A stretch of DNA of 29,461 nucleotides from an uncultured Prevotella sp. (GTDB lineage: Bacteria > Bacteroidota > Bacteroidia > Bacteroidales > Bacteroidaceae), in NCBI GenBank assembly GCA_900771975.1, contig CAAGPV010000055.1:1-29461 (forward strand), read 5' to 3'. The notes beneath the pieces are model-generated. The model worked only from the letters and a program-made list of their open reading frames with translations. It did not search any database and was not told the DNA's origin. Shown here piece after piece: positions 13,944-21,660 of the stretch (its first letter is position 1; each line of letters opens with the position of its first letter). The translations under genes were made by a program, and so were the position numbers.

Positions 13944-15571
13944 TGATGTACTTTTTTCGGGCTTTGCACAGCAGGTTCTCCAACCGACGGCTGCACTTGT
14001 GAGCCTCCAACCACGACGAGCCAGTTGCCCACCTGCCTCTGCCGATAGCCATTAGCCAAGGGCTTGTTACGGCAAGGCATCATCAGCAGCACCTTATCTT
14101 TCAAAACTTTCCCTGCTTCTGACCCAGAAGCCAAAGTCGTTACAGGGGCCGACAGATAGGCGTCCATGTCGGCAGCATTCTTCAGATCAAGGGCCAGGAA
14201 GGCGTGCAGACCTTCCTGTCGGGCCACGTCCTTTGCCACATTACACAATGGGCCATAACCCGTTAGGGGGTTGACCTTCGGCAATACAAGCGAGGCGACA
14301 AACACTGCTGCCATCACGGCCTTTGCCATATACTCTACCGACTTGTAAGAAGAACGTTGGCCTGGTCCTGCCAGCAGTGCCAGCAAGGCGGCTATGCCTC
14401 CCAAGGAAAGCATGGCTGCCGCACAGACAACGGCCGGATGGAACAGGAAAGCTGAAAACGGGGTGTTGCGTCCCACGGTCAACAATACCGGCAGAGAGGC
14501 CACAAGCACAAAGGCGGGCAACGCCAAACACAGGCGCACGTGCCAACTGCGGGGAAAGGCGGGGAGACAATACGCTGCCGAATAGGCCATAAAGGGAATG
14601 GCAGGCAACATATAGATTTGCAACTTGCCGCTGATGGCAGACAACAGCAGAAGGATGACAAGGGCTACAAGCGGAAAGAAAAGCTGTAAATCGGACGTGC
14701 TACCTTTCTGTTTCAGCAAAAGTCCCATTGACAACACCGCCAAGAGCGACCATGGAGCCACGCAATACCACAGGCAGACAAGATAGTAATAGCACGGACG
14801 GTTATGATGGAACGCATGAACAGCACGGTCTAACGTCTGGTGAAAGAGCAGGTTGTCGAGATAGGCGCTACCTCCTTCTGTCCAAACAGCACCAAACCAC
14901 AAGGCGCAACCCGCCAACAACACTGTCCATGTATGCCATCCCCACACCTCTGCCAAGCGCGACCACTGACGACGGACGGCCAAGAAGGCCACTGTAGAGC
15001 ACAACGGAATGAGAACGCCCAAAGGTCCCTTGGTGAAAAGGGCCAGAAACACAAAAAGGCCAAACGTCCAACGCGAGCGCCTGTAATGGGCATCACGGCT
15101 GTAGATGTGCCAAAACGACCGTAAGGAAAGAACTATAAACCAGCACATCAGCATGTCCATGCGTACCGTGAGGGCTGCCCCCAAAAAGAAAGCACTGGTG
15201 AGCAACAACCATCGTCCGCACCGACGGGCACCGTCATCGAGTGTTTCGGCCACCCAACGGTCCATCGTGTACACCGTAGCAAGGGCGGGCAACAACGAAA
15301 CCAAACCCAAAGCCCACATCTGATGACTTCCAAGCAACTGCCTAAGTGCCATCACTATCCATAGGTAAAGGGGAGGTTTGTCGGCATAGGGGATGCCATG
15401 GTTGCTGAAGGCAAAGAAACTGTGGTTGCGCAGAGCTTCGTCTGCTATGCTGAGATAACGCAGTTCGTTGTCAGGGGTGAAGTCGCGTAGCAACAACACG
15501 GGGGCTACAACAATGAAAAAAACCACATACAGTGGCCACGTTCCTCGCCATGCTTTATCTTTCAAGGTCAT
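13940..15571 (-). CDS. ArnT-like GT-C glycosyltransferase (PMT/GT39-83 type)
   Basis: A polytopic membrane protein of 543 residues from ATG 15571. After the first helix comes RDFTPDNELRYLSIADEAL (29-47), with the acidic residues of the first periplasmic loop that are catalytic in ArnT and other GT-C enzymes, then YADKPPLYLWIVMAL (62-76), also a family hallmark. About 10-12 hydrophobic segments and a C-terminal periplasmic domain of about 120 residues follow. Such enzymes move a sugar from undecaprenyl phosphate to lipid A or another surface acceptor. A longer frame begins at 15634, but its 21 extra residues are hydrophilic and the family begins near WRGTWPLY, so 15571 is preferred. It leads the three-gene operon and has an exact -7 box upstream. 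Confidence 0.88.
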   Translation of the reverse strand: MTLKDKAWRGTWPLYVVFFIVVAPVLLLRDFTPDNELRYLSIADEALRNHSFFAFSNHGIPYADKPPLYLWIVMALRQLLGSHQMWALGLVSLLPALATVYTMDRWVAETLDDGARRCGRWLLLTSAFFLGAALTVRMDMLMCWFIVLSLRSFWHIYSRDAHYRRSRWTFGLFVFLALFTKGPLGVLIPLCSTVAFLAVRRQWSRLAEVWGWHTWTVLLAGCALWFGAVWTEGGSAYLDNLLFHQTLDRAVHAFHHNRPCYYYLVCLWYCVAPWSLLAVLSMGLLLKQKGSTSDLQLFFPLVALVILLLLSAISGKLQIYMLPAIPFMAYSAAYCLPAFPRSWHVRLCLALPAFVLVASLPVLLTVGRNTPFSAFLFHPAVVCAAAMLSLGGIAALLALLAGPGQRSSYKSVEYMAKAVMAAVFVASLVLPKVNPLTGYGPLCNVAKDVARQEGLHAFLALDLKNAADMDAYLSAPVTTLASGSEAGKVLKDKVLLMMPCRNKPLANGYRQRQVGNWLVVVGGSQVQPSVGEPAVQSPKKVHQ

Positions 15572-15692
15572 TATCGTTCCATTTTTGTTACCTGAATGTG
15601 GAATGGGAAGAAACTCTACCCTTGTAGCATACAAATTGGTAAGCAGCTGGTCATAGGTCAGTTTTCTTCTCCTTCCATTCCCACATCATGGG

Positions 15693-15700
15693 CAAAAGTA
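15693..15700 (-). promoter_or_regulatory. -7 box for the ArnT-like/GT2/LAB_N operon
   Basis: The minus strand reads TACTTTTG followed by CC, exact for TAnnTTTG. The 5' leader would be about 110 bases to the preferred start. It is divergent to the esterase promoter 107 bases away. Confidence 0.5.
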
Positions 15701-15806
15701 AAGCAAGATTTTGTAGAAATTCTGTATTTTCAGGTCAACAACGAGTTTATTTATGACCCATGAACACCATCTTGACCGAAAGTGAAAACTTTCTGTCCGA
15801 AAATGG

Positions 15807-15835
15807 TTTGCCAATAAAAAAAATGAATAAATTTG
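15807..15835 (+). promoter_or_regulatory. Promoter of the carboxylesterase gene
   Basis: TTTG at 15807-15810 and TAAATTTG at 15828-15835 (followed by CA) form a -33/-7 pair with a 17-base spacer. Initiation near 15842 makes the reading frame upstream of ATG 15895 untranslated. Confidence 0.7.
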
Positions 15836-15894
15836 CAAACGAAGCGATTGGAAACAGTCTATCAACAAGAACAATCATAAAAAACACATCAACA

Positions 15895-17436
15895 ATGAAG
15901 AAACTTTTGACAATGGCAGCCTTGACGCTTTTCAGCGCAATGGGCCTGCACGCACAACTGCTCACCACCACGGTGGAGCAAGGAGAGATTGAAGGAGTGG
16001 AGTACAGAGGCTTTGCCCTCTACAAAAACATACCCTACGCAGAAGCGCCTGTCGGCAACCTGCGATGGAAAGCTCCCGTAAAAAAGAAGCCATGGAAAGG
16101 CGTTTATAAGGCCGACCGATGGGGCGACCGGCCGCCACAGCCCATCGACCCCAACCAAAACGGGGCTGACTTGGGCATGAGCGAGGACTGTCTCTACCTG
16201 AGCGTGGAGACACCAGCCAAGAACAAGAACGAGAAACTGCCTGTTTTTGTCATGATTCACGGTGGAGGATTCCTCACTGGCTCTTACAGTGGCACACAGG
16301 AGAGCTTTGTTCGAGAGGGCATCATCTATTGTAGCATTGAATACCGACTGGGCGCTTTCGGCTTTATGACCCATCCCGAACTGGCCAAAGAGTCGGAAAA
16401 GAAACTCTCTGGCAACTACGGCATACTCGACCAGGTGATGGCATTGAAGTGGATTCACGACAATATAGCAGCATTCGGTGGCGACCCCGACCGCATCACC
16501 ATTGCAGGAGAGTCGGCAGGCGGCATCTCGGTGAGCATGCTGTGTGCTTCTCCCCTAACAAAAGGCTTGTTCAGCGGAGCCATCAGCGAGAGCGGCAGCT
16601 CGTTCTGGCCTATCGGTAAGGAGCGCAACGGCAACACCGCCATGCTCACCGCACAGGCAGCAGAGCAAGGTGGACTGGACATCCAGAAGAAGTTGGGGGC
16701 AAAAAACATCAGACAGATGCGCAAGTTAGCGGCCATGGACATCGTGAAGAACACACCCATGGAAGCCTTTTGGCCAGTAGTGGACGGATATGCCATTACC
16801 GACGACCAATACAAACTCTACGAACAGGGTCGTTACAACGACGTGAACGTCATCATGGGCACCAATAGCGACGAAGGAAGCATGTTCTGCGGCCCCATGA
16901 AAGTGGCCGACTATGAGGCCAAGGTGCGCAGTGTCTACGGCGAATGGGCAGACAAGGTGCTGGCCCTCTACCCTGCCAAGAACGAACAGGACACCTGGTA
17001 CAGTCAGGCTGACATCTTCCGTGACGGGTCGTTTGCCTGGGGAACATATGCCTGGGCCAACCTGCAGACACAGACGGGAAAAGGAAAGGTGTATATGTAC
17101 TACTTCGACCAAGACAGCGAGAACACCATCTTCAGAAGCCCACGAGGCGGTGCCATCCACGTGGCTGAAATGCCTTTCGCCTATGGCTACAAGTTCGGCA
17201 ACGGCAAGATGACCGATACCGACAACCACATGCAGCAGATAATGAGCCGCTACTGGATAAACTTTACGAAGACCGGCAACCCCAACCAGGACGGGCTGCC
17301 CTACTGGACTGCCTACCAAAAGGGCCAACCCACCGTCATGGTCATGAAGAACGGCTTCCATTTGGCTCCCGTTCAAAACCAGAAACAGATGGATTTCTTT
17401 GAAGTCTATTTCAAGGTCAAGAGACTAAATCCTTAA
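15895..17436 (+). CDS. Secreted type B carboxylesterase
   Basis: A 513-residue alpha/beta-hydrolase of the carboxylesterase type B (PnbA-like) family, hydrolysing carboxylic esters. A signal peptide (MKKLLTMAALTLFSAMGLHA, cleaved near residue 20) sends it to the periplasm or beyond. The order is: RGFALYKNIPYAEAPVG, SEDCLYLSV (96-104), oxyanion hole HGGGF (122-126), nucleophile elbow GESAGG with Ser207, the acidic residue in GTNSDEG, and the catalytic His in AIHVAEMPFAYG. All three catalytic residues are present. ATG 15895 is chosen because it starts the signal peptide and follows the promoter at 15807-15835; a frame open from 15760 would bury the signal peptide. Substrates may be plant-derived or xenobiotic esters; that is a guess. 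Confidence 0.93.
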   Translation: MKKLLTMAALTLFSAMGLHAQLLTTTVEQGEIEGVEYRGFALYKNIPYAEAPVGNLRWKAPVKKKPWKGVYKADRWGDRPPQPIDPNQNGADLGMSEDCLYLSVETPAKNKNEKLPVFVMIHGGGFLTGSYSGTQESFVREGIIYCSIEYRLGAFGFMTHPELAKESEKKLSGNYGILDQVMALKWIHDNIAAFGGDPDRITIAGESAGGISVSMLCASPLTKGLFSGAISESGSSFWPIGKERNGNTAMLTAQAAEQGGLDIQKKLGAKNIRQMRKLAAMDIVKNTPMEAFWPVVDGYAITDDQYKLYEQGRYNDVNVIMGTNSDEGSMFCGPMKVADYEAKVRSVYGEWADKVLALYPAKNEQDTWYSQADIFRDGSFAWGTYAWANLQTQTGKGKVYMYYFDQDSENTIFRSPRGGAIHVAEMPFAYGYKFGNGKMTDTDNHMQQIMSRYWINFTKTGNPNQDGLPYWTAYQKGQPTVMVMKNGFHLAPVQNQKQMDFFEVYFKVKRLNP

Positions 17437-17448
17437 AGACGGTGTCGT

Positions 17449-17530
17449 GCCCAGGGCCTGGGCAACATGTGCCCAAGCCGTGGGCAACTACTGAACAACC
17501 CACGGGCATCGGTTGCCCACACCGTGGGCA
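17449..17530. repeat. Cluster of alternating GGGCA/TGCCC inverted repeats
   Basis: Within about 80 bases the core GCCCA/TGGGC occurs six times in alternating orientation, plus a related CCCACGGGCA. Local hairpins include GCCCAG-GGC-CTGGGC (17449-17463), TGCCCAC-ACC-GTGGGCA (17514-17530), and a longer pairing of GTGGGCAAC (17480-17488) with GTTGCCCAC (17512-17520). It starts 13 bases after the esterase stop codon and is clearly richer in G+C than the sequence beyond. It looks like an intergenic palindromic repeat element. Confidence 0.75.
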
Positions 17531-17570
17531 CTGCCACAAACAACCGCTACAGAGATATAACAAAAAAAGT

Positions 17571-17609
17571 CGCAGGGTGCTTCGAAGATATTTTCCGAAC
17601 CACCCTGCG
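17571..17609 (+). terminator. Hairpin terminator after the esterase
   Basis: CGCAGGGTG (17571-17579) pairs with CACCCTGCG (17601-17609), with an inner TTCG/CGAA pairing. Only a weak T-rich stretch follows. The remaining bases to 17810 contain no supported gene; a 21-codon leftward frame at 17657-17722 has no context. Confidence 0.65.
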
Positions 17610-17810
17610 GCTTAATGATATATATAGGGTCTTTAATCGTTACCTGTAAAACCGGCCTATTCCCAAGTATCCCACATATTGTTGCCTTTGGCCGTAGGCG
17701 TTACATCGTCTGTCTGGTACATTCTTGGTTAACTAAAAGGAAAGCATCTGAAGGCTGAAGCCACCGACGGTGAAGCCAAAAAGCAATGGAACGAAGCCCA
17801 AAAGTTCGCA

Positions 17811-19421
17811 TCAGTATCTTTTCAGCACCTGATAGGTCACGGGATAGATATGGTTGAACCATGGCGTCCACTCGTTGGCAGTCTCGCCCTTTGGCCGTAT
17901 GCAGAGCCCGTAGAAGCGTGTGCCCGTGCGGCGGTAGTCTTTCATGCGGGCGAGCATGTCGGGCTTGGCGAGAGGCATGAGAAAGTCGGAAATCCAAAGC
18001 ACGTCGGCATTCATGTATCCAGCTCCGTCGTTGTCGAGCATGTCAAAGGTGGCGTTCATCATGCCACGGGCATCGGTGCCACCGCCGATAAACGGAATAT
18101 GACCTTTATGGAAGTTGATTTCATTCTCTTTCAGTCCCACAGAAGCATAGAGTTGTTGCTTCATACGGAGCTTGAGGTCGATGGTCTTCACGCCGACAGA
18201 GAAATCAATGAGGTAGCAGTCGCGGCAAAGACGTTCGGCCGTCTCCTCGATGAGCGAGAGCATCGACTGGATGATGCGCTGCGGAGGCCCGTACATGCTG
18301 GCTGAGGTATCTACACACACTATCATCGGACCAAGACGTCGGGCCGACTGAAAACTGAGACGGCGCGAGGGTTTAGATATGTGCGACTTGTAGTCGAAGG
18401 TCTGCAAGCGGTGGCGCGTGTAGCGATAGTAGAACAGATTTTCCATGTCTTTGTCGGCATAGGTGGCAAGTTCGATGGGCAACAGGCTGCCTATATCGTT
18501 TCCGATGGTGATGCCCTCGATGTCGCTGCCCGAAGAGTGGCTTATCTTCATGGTCCCTCCGGCAACCACGGCAAGGCGGTCGCGTCCGCCATTGTCGGCC
18601 ACTCGTCCCATTTTCATCACCACCTCATGAAGTTGAGGGTAGCGTTTCTGTTGTCTTACGATGCTCAGTCGGCGCACAAATTCGGATTCCGACCATCTAC
18701 CGTCCATCATCTTCCATGCCTGCACAGCCTGTTCGTCGCTAACGCCTTCTCCTCGAAGCGTCTTGTTGACGTTGTCGAACATGCGGTTGAGGTTCTGCTT
18801 CATGTTGGAACCAAGGCCTTCAAGATGCTTCTGCTCCTGCTGACGTAGGTGTTCGGCGATGCTCTTGCCCCAATCGTCGATGAGTTTGTCTCTCTTCTCT
18901 TGTGTAATCTGCTGGCTGAACATGCGCTTGTGAAACTCGCCATCGAAGCCGTCGTCTTTGTGTTTTTCGCCTATTTCGGCTATCAACTTCTGCCAAGAGC
19001 TATGGTCGTGCTGGCTCAGGTCTTCCACCTGCTTCATCTTCCTTGCCTCCACACGCATGGTTTGTGAGAGAAAGGCCTGGTGGTGCATACAGTCGACGAT
19101 GAATCGGCCCACTGTGGTGAAGAACACCTTGGAGCACATCCGGCTCGATAGCACCCTCACCTTCACCTCTGGATCGGCCATCAGTCGGGCAAGATACCGC
19201 TGCATGGGGTCGTCATATTCTCGCCACGGCTCATCTTCGGGCCACGCCACACCACGACCAGCTATCTCGCCCGTGGCGCAAAACACCTCGAGCATCTTGA
19301 AATACATCGACAGTTCCTTACGGCGGCCACTATAGTTTTGGGTGAAGCGAAGAAAAAACGCCTCACCCTTGGAGAGCAGTTCGTCGTCTTGGAGTTTCAG
19401 CATTTCGGAAATGTCAGTCAT
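17811..19421 (-). CDS. viaA: VWA domain protein ViaA (partner of RavA)
   Basis: A 536-residue soluble protein. The C-terminal VWA domain (from about residue 363) has the MIDAS motif VCVDTSASMYG (Asp371, Ser373, Ser375) and later GGGTDARG and WISDFLMP, which complete the metal site. The N-terminal two thirds is helical and basic, as in E. coli ViaA (483 residues), which binds and stimulates the MoxR-type ATPase RavA and has been linked to respiratory complexes, iron-sulfur enzymes and aminoglycoside sensitivity. Its start overlaps the ravA stop by eight bases, so the two are coupled. The assignment rests on this pairing as well as the domain order. Confidence 0.85.
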   Translation of the reverse strand: MTDISEMLKLQDDELLSKGEAFFLRFTQNYSGRRKELSMYFKMLEVFCATGEIAGRGVAWPEDEPWREYDDPMQRYLARLMADPEVKVRVLSSRMCSKVFFTTVGRFIVDCMHHQAFLSQTMRVEARKMKQVEDLSQHDHSSWQKLIAEIGEKHKDDGFDGEFHKRMFSQQITQEKRDKLIDDWGKSIAEHLRQQEQKHLEGLGSNMKQNLNRMFDNVNKTLRGEGVSDEQAVQAWKMMDGRWSESEFVRRLSIVRQQKRYPQLHEVVMKMGRVADNGGRDRLAVVAGGTMKISHSSGSDIEGITIGNDIGSLLPIELATYADKDMENLFYYRYTRHRLQTFDYKSHISKPSRRLSFQSARRLGPMIVCVDTSASMYGPPQRIIQSMLSLIEETAERLCRDCYLIDFSVGVKTIDLKLRMKQQLYASVGLKENEINFHKGHIPFIGGGTDARGMMNATFDMLDNDGAGYMNADVLWISDFLMPLAKPDMLARMKDYRRTGTRFYGLCIRPKGETANEWTPWFNHIYPVTYQVLKRY

Positions 19422-20943
19422 AAAGCTTTAGCGTGTCTTGACGCGTCAAGGCAATGTTCTTGTAGATTTCGCGTACATATTCTGCCACACGCTGCTTGTC
19501 TTCTTCAAAAACAAAGATATTCTCGCTAATGCGTTTCTCCAAAGACCGCAAATCGTCGGCAAGGGCGTCTATCTCCTTTTCATAATTGCGTCCGCTATCT
19601 GTGGCTTCCGCTCCTAACAGAAGGTTGGCTTCACGGGCCTTCTCTATGGCATAGCAGTCGCCGAGGATATAGACATTGTTGTCGTCGCGGTTGAGCATGA
19701 CCGGGGCGCTGCCCAACGGGGCGCTGAATGAACCGTCGTAGGTGCGCAGGATGAATACATTCTGGTGCTTGCTGTCTTGATAGAGAATGCCTTCGGCATC
19801 CTGTTCCTCACAACCGTGTGCAGGGAGCGACTGGTAGTCGCGCGCCATGACGTAGCAATCGCCGTCGGGATAATTCTGCACCTTATAATAGAAATTGCTG
19901 TATAGCCGCTTGTTAGCATCGCGCTCAAGTTTCCGGCTCGATATGCGGTTGGCGGCCCGTGCAGCGCGTGCCAACTTGATGTCATCGCCAAGAGAACGTT
20001 TCAGCCGCTCCAGACGGTCGTTGAATGCCATGAAAAGACTGCGGATTACAATGCGTCGTATCTCGTTGCGCTCCTCTGGCTCCTGCCACAGACAGTTGTA
20101 GACAGGCAACAGGTCTTCTAAAGCCACCTCGGCACGATCTTGCAGGAAGGCAGACGCACGCAGCAAACGCACGATGTTTTTCCAACGGCGGTCGCTCACA
20201 TACACCGTGCGCAGCTCGTCGTTGCCATCGATGGCGATGGACTGTAGCGACTTGCGCAACTGGTGGATTACCTTCAACACGTTGTTGCTTACCTTTAGCG
20301 AGTCGAGTGTGTTGCTCCACTGGGCGTATTCGCGACGGGAGATTTGCAGCTTCTTGGGTACGTTGAAGTCTTCCGTCCCGTTGTCAAGCAACATACGGTC
20401 GAAGTTTTCTTCTCGGCGTATACTCCGGCTCTCGAGGCGTACGATGAAGCGATCCCACAGAGCTTCGAGGCCTTCACCCTGAGCAGGCAGTTCGTTGCTG
20501 GCCGCAATGAGGAGCTTTAGCGGAAGTTGCATGAGGCGGTTGCCGTTGCGAAACACCTTCTCGTTGATGACTGTGAGCAGCGTGTTTTGGATGGCAGGGC
20601 CCGCCTTCCATATCTCGTCGAGAAACACTACATCGGCAGTGGGCAAATAGCCTTCGGTCACCCGTTCGTAGTTGTCTGACTCTTTCAGTTTGCTGATGCT
20701 CACAGGACCGAATATCTCATCGGGCGTGGAAAAGCGCGACATAAGATATTCGAAGGTAGAGGCTCCGGCAAAAGCCGCCGACAAACGGTGTGCCACCATG
20801 CTCTTTGCTACTCCCGGCGGACCGAGCAGGATGATGCTCTCGCCGGCAACGGCGGCCAGCAGCGACAGGGCGATTTCGTTTTCCTTCTCATAGATGCCAC
20901 TATTGAGCGCATCCATCAGTTGTTGTATTCTTTCTTTCAGCAT
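19414..20943 (-). CDS. ravA: MoxR-family AAA+ ATPase RavA
   Basis: A 509-residue AAA+ ATPase, close in length to E. coli RavA (498). Walker A is GPPGVAKS (41-48), Walker B VVFLDEIWK (105-113, Asp109-Glu110), sensor 1 lies at SNELPAQGEG (149-158) and the arginine finger region at LWDRF (162-166). TPDEIFGPVSISKLKESD and YERVTEGYLP are strongly RavA-like. The C-terminal part (about 320-509) contains a beta-rich insert and a long helical tail, corresponding in position to the LARA and triple-helix domains. It should form a hexamer in the cytoplasm that remodels proteins with ViaA. A TAACTTTG box lies about 130 bases upstream; the intervening leader holds no gene. Confidence 0.92.
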   Translation of the reverse strand: MLKERIQQLMDALNSGIYEKENEIALSLLAAVAGESIILLGPPGVAKSMVAHRLSAAFAGASTFEYLMSRFSTPDEIFGPVSISKLKESDNYERVTEGYLPTADVVFLDEIWKAGPAIQNTLLTVINEKVFRNGNRLMQLPLKLLIAASNELPAQGEGLEALWDRFIVRLESRSIRREENFDRMLLDNGTEDFNVPKKLQISRREYAQWSNTLDSLKVSNNVLKVIHQLRKSLQSIAIDGNDELRTVYVSDRRWKNIVRLLRASAFLQDRAEVALEDLLPVYNCLWQEPEERNEIRRIVIRSLFMAFNDRLERLKRSLGDDIKLARAARAANRISSRKLERDANKRLYSNFYYKVQNYPDGDCYVMARDYQSLPAHGCEEQDAEGILYQDSKHQNVFILRTYDGSFSAPLGSAPVMLNRDDNNVYILGDCYAIEKAREANLLLGAEATDSGRNYEKEIDALADDLRSLEKRISENIFVFEEDKQRVAEYVREIYKNIALTRQDTLKLYD

Positions 20944-21073
20944 TTTCGGGTGTTAAGAGTTGAACGTGTTCATGCCGACTTTGTAGCCTAAGTCGTCCAA
21001 AGTGTCGGCAAGAAGGTTCTTTCAAAGCATTCAAGGGCTTTCAGCTACATGGTCACTCTTGATGCTTTGTTTG

Positions 21074-21081
21074 CAAAGTTA
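21074..21081 (-). promoter_or_regulatory. -7 box for the ravA-viaA operon
   Basis: The minus strand reads TAACTTTG followed by CAAAC, exact for TAnnTTTG; a weak TTCC lies 21 bases upstream as a -33. The leader to the ravA ATG is about 125 bases. Confidence 0.55.
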
Positions 21082-21183
21082 CGGTTTTATTTCATCACTA
21101 TCGGAATGTTTTCTTTAAATTTCCTCAACAGATACTTTATTTTTAGATTTGCAAAAAGGACAAGTTTTATAACAAACAAAACA

Positions 21184-21423
21184 TCATTTCAACAATCGCC
21201 CGTTGTCATTCCACTCTCCATAGAGCTTGCCTTGTCTGGTGTTTTCGACAAATTTCTGCAACCGGGATTTGAAAAGTTCGGGACGCCTGTCCTTGTTGTA
21301 CTGTATGGTATCTATACGAACACGTTTATACAAATCTGGCAACTGTTGGAAATTCTGCCACAGCTGCTTTTCCTTCTTCAAAACCTTCAGTATCTGCCTG
21401 TCAATGACAAAGCTTCCTTCAGA
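21184..21423 (-). pseudogene. OmdA/YdeI C-terminal domain, N-terminally truncated
   Basis: The frame encodes SEGSFVIDRQILKVLKKEK, QLWQNFQQLPDLYKRVRID, RPELFKSRLQKFVENTR and YGEWNDNGRLLK. This matches the C-terminal domain (PF13376, bacteriocin-protection YdeI/OmpD-associated) of proteins that are usually about 190 residues; the N-terminal DUF1801-like or YdeI domain is missing. No ATG exists in the frame; the only plausible starts are TTG at 21381 or non-canonical codons upstream. A perfect TAACTTTG box lies 32 bases above, so the remnant may still be transcribed. Family members have been linked to resistance to peptides and bacteriocins; here function is doubtful. Confidence 0.6.
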
Positions 21424-21454
21424 TAAATATGATGACTTGTTTGCAGGACTTTTG

Positions 21455-21462
21455 CAAAGTTA
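21455..21462 (-). promoter_or_regulatory. -7 box upstream of the OmdA fragment
   Basis: The minus strand reads TAACTTTG followed by CAAAAG, exact for TAnnTTTG. It is divergent from the AEC permease promoter about 75 bases away. Confidence 0.45.
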
Positions 21463-21535
21463 CGCGTAATTTTGTTCCTATCCGTATATTTTTCATAAAA
21501 GTGGCTACACCTCGGCATAAAATCAAACGTTTTAG

Positions 21536-21565
21536 TTTGCGTTACAGTTTTTTGCAGTACCTTTG
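21536..21565 (+). promoter_or_regulatory. Promoter of the AEC permease gene
   Basis: TTTG at 21536-21539 and TACCTTTG at 21558-21565 are exact -33 and -7 elements with an 18-base spacer, the best-formed promoter in the window. The leader to ATG 21661 is about 88 bases. Confidence 0.75.
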
Positions 21566-21660
21566 TATTTGAAAGTGCAGACGGGGCTTCATGACATCCT
21601 AACGAGCTTGATGGCAACCCGTCTTCTTTTATAAACAACAGGTAAAAAACATTTGGGATA

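Noticed and set aside
13320..13946. Open frame of 208 codons opposite the GT2 gene
   Set aside because: No recognisable domain, and the GT2 reading is supported by DxD and N-terminal motifs.
16726..17376. Open frame of 216 codons opposite the esterase
   Set aside because: Shadow frame; the sense strand encodes a complete alpha/beta-hydrolase with its catalytic residues.
17657..17722. Leftward 21-codon frame ending NNMWDTWE
   Set aside because: No upstream continuation, promoter or neighbour supports it; possibly a remnant of an unknown gene end.
21049..21426. Rightward 125-codon frame
   Set aside because: It covers the ravA promoter and the OmdA remnant; the leftward OmdA reading has a clear family match.
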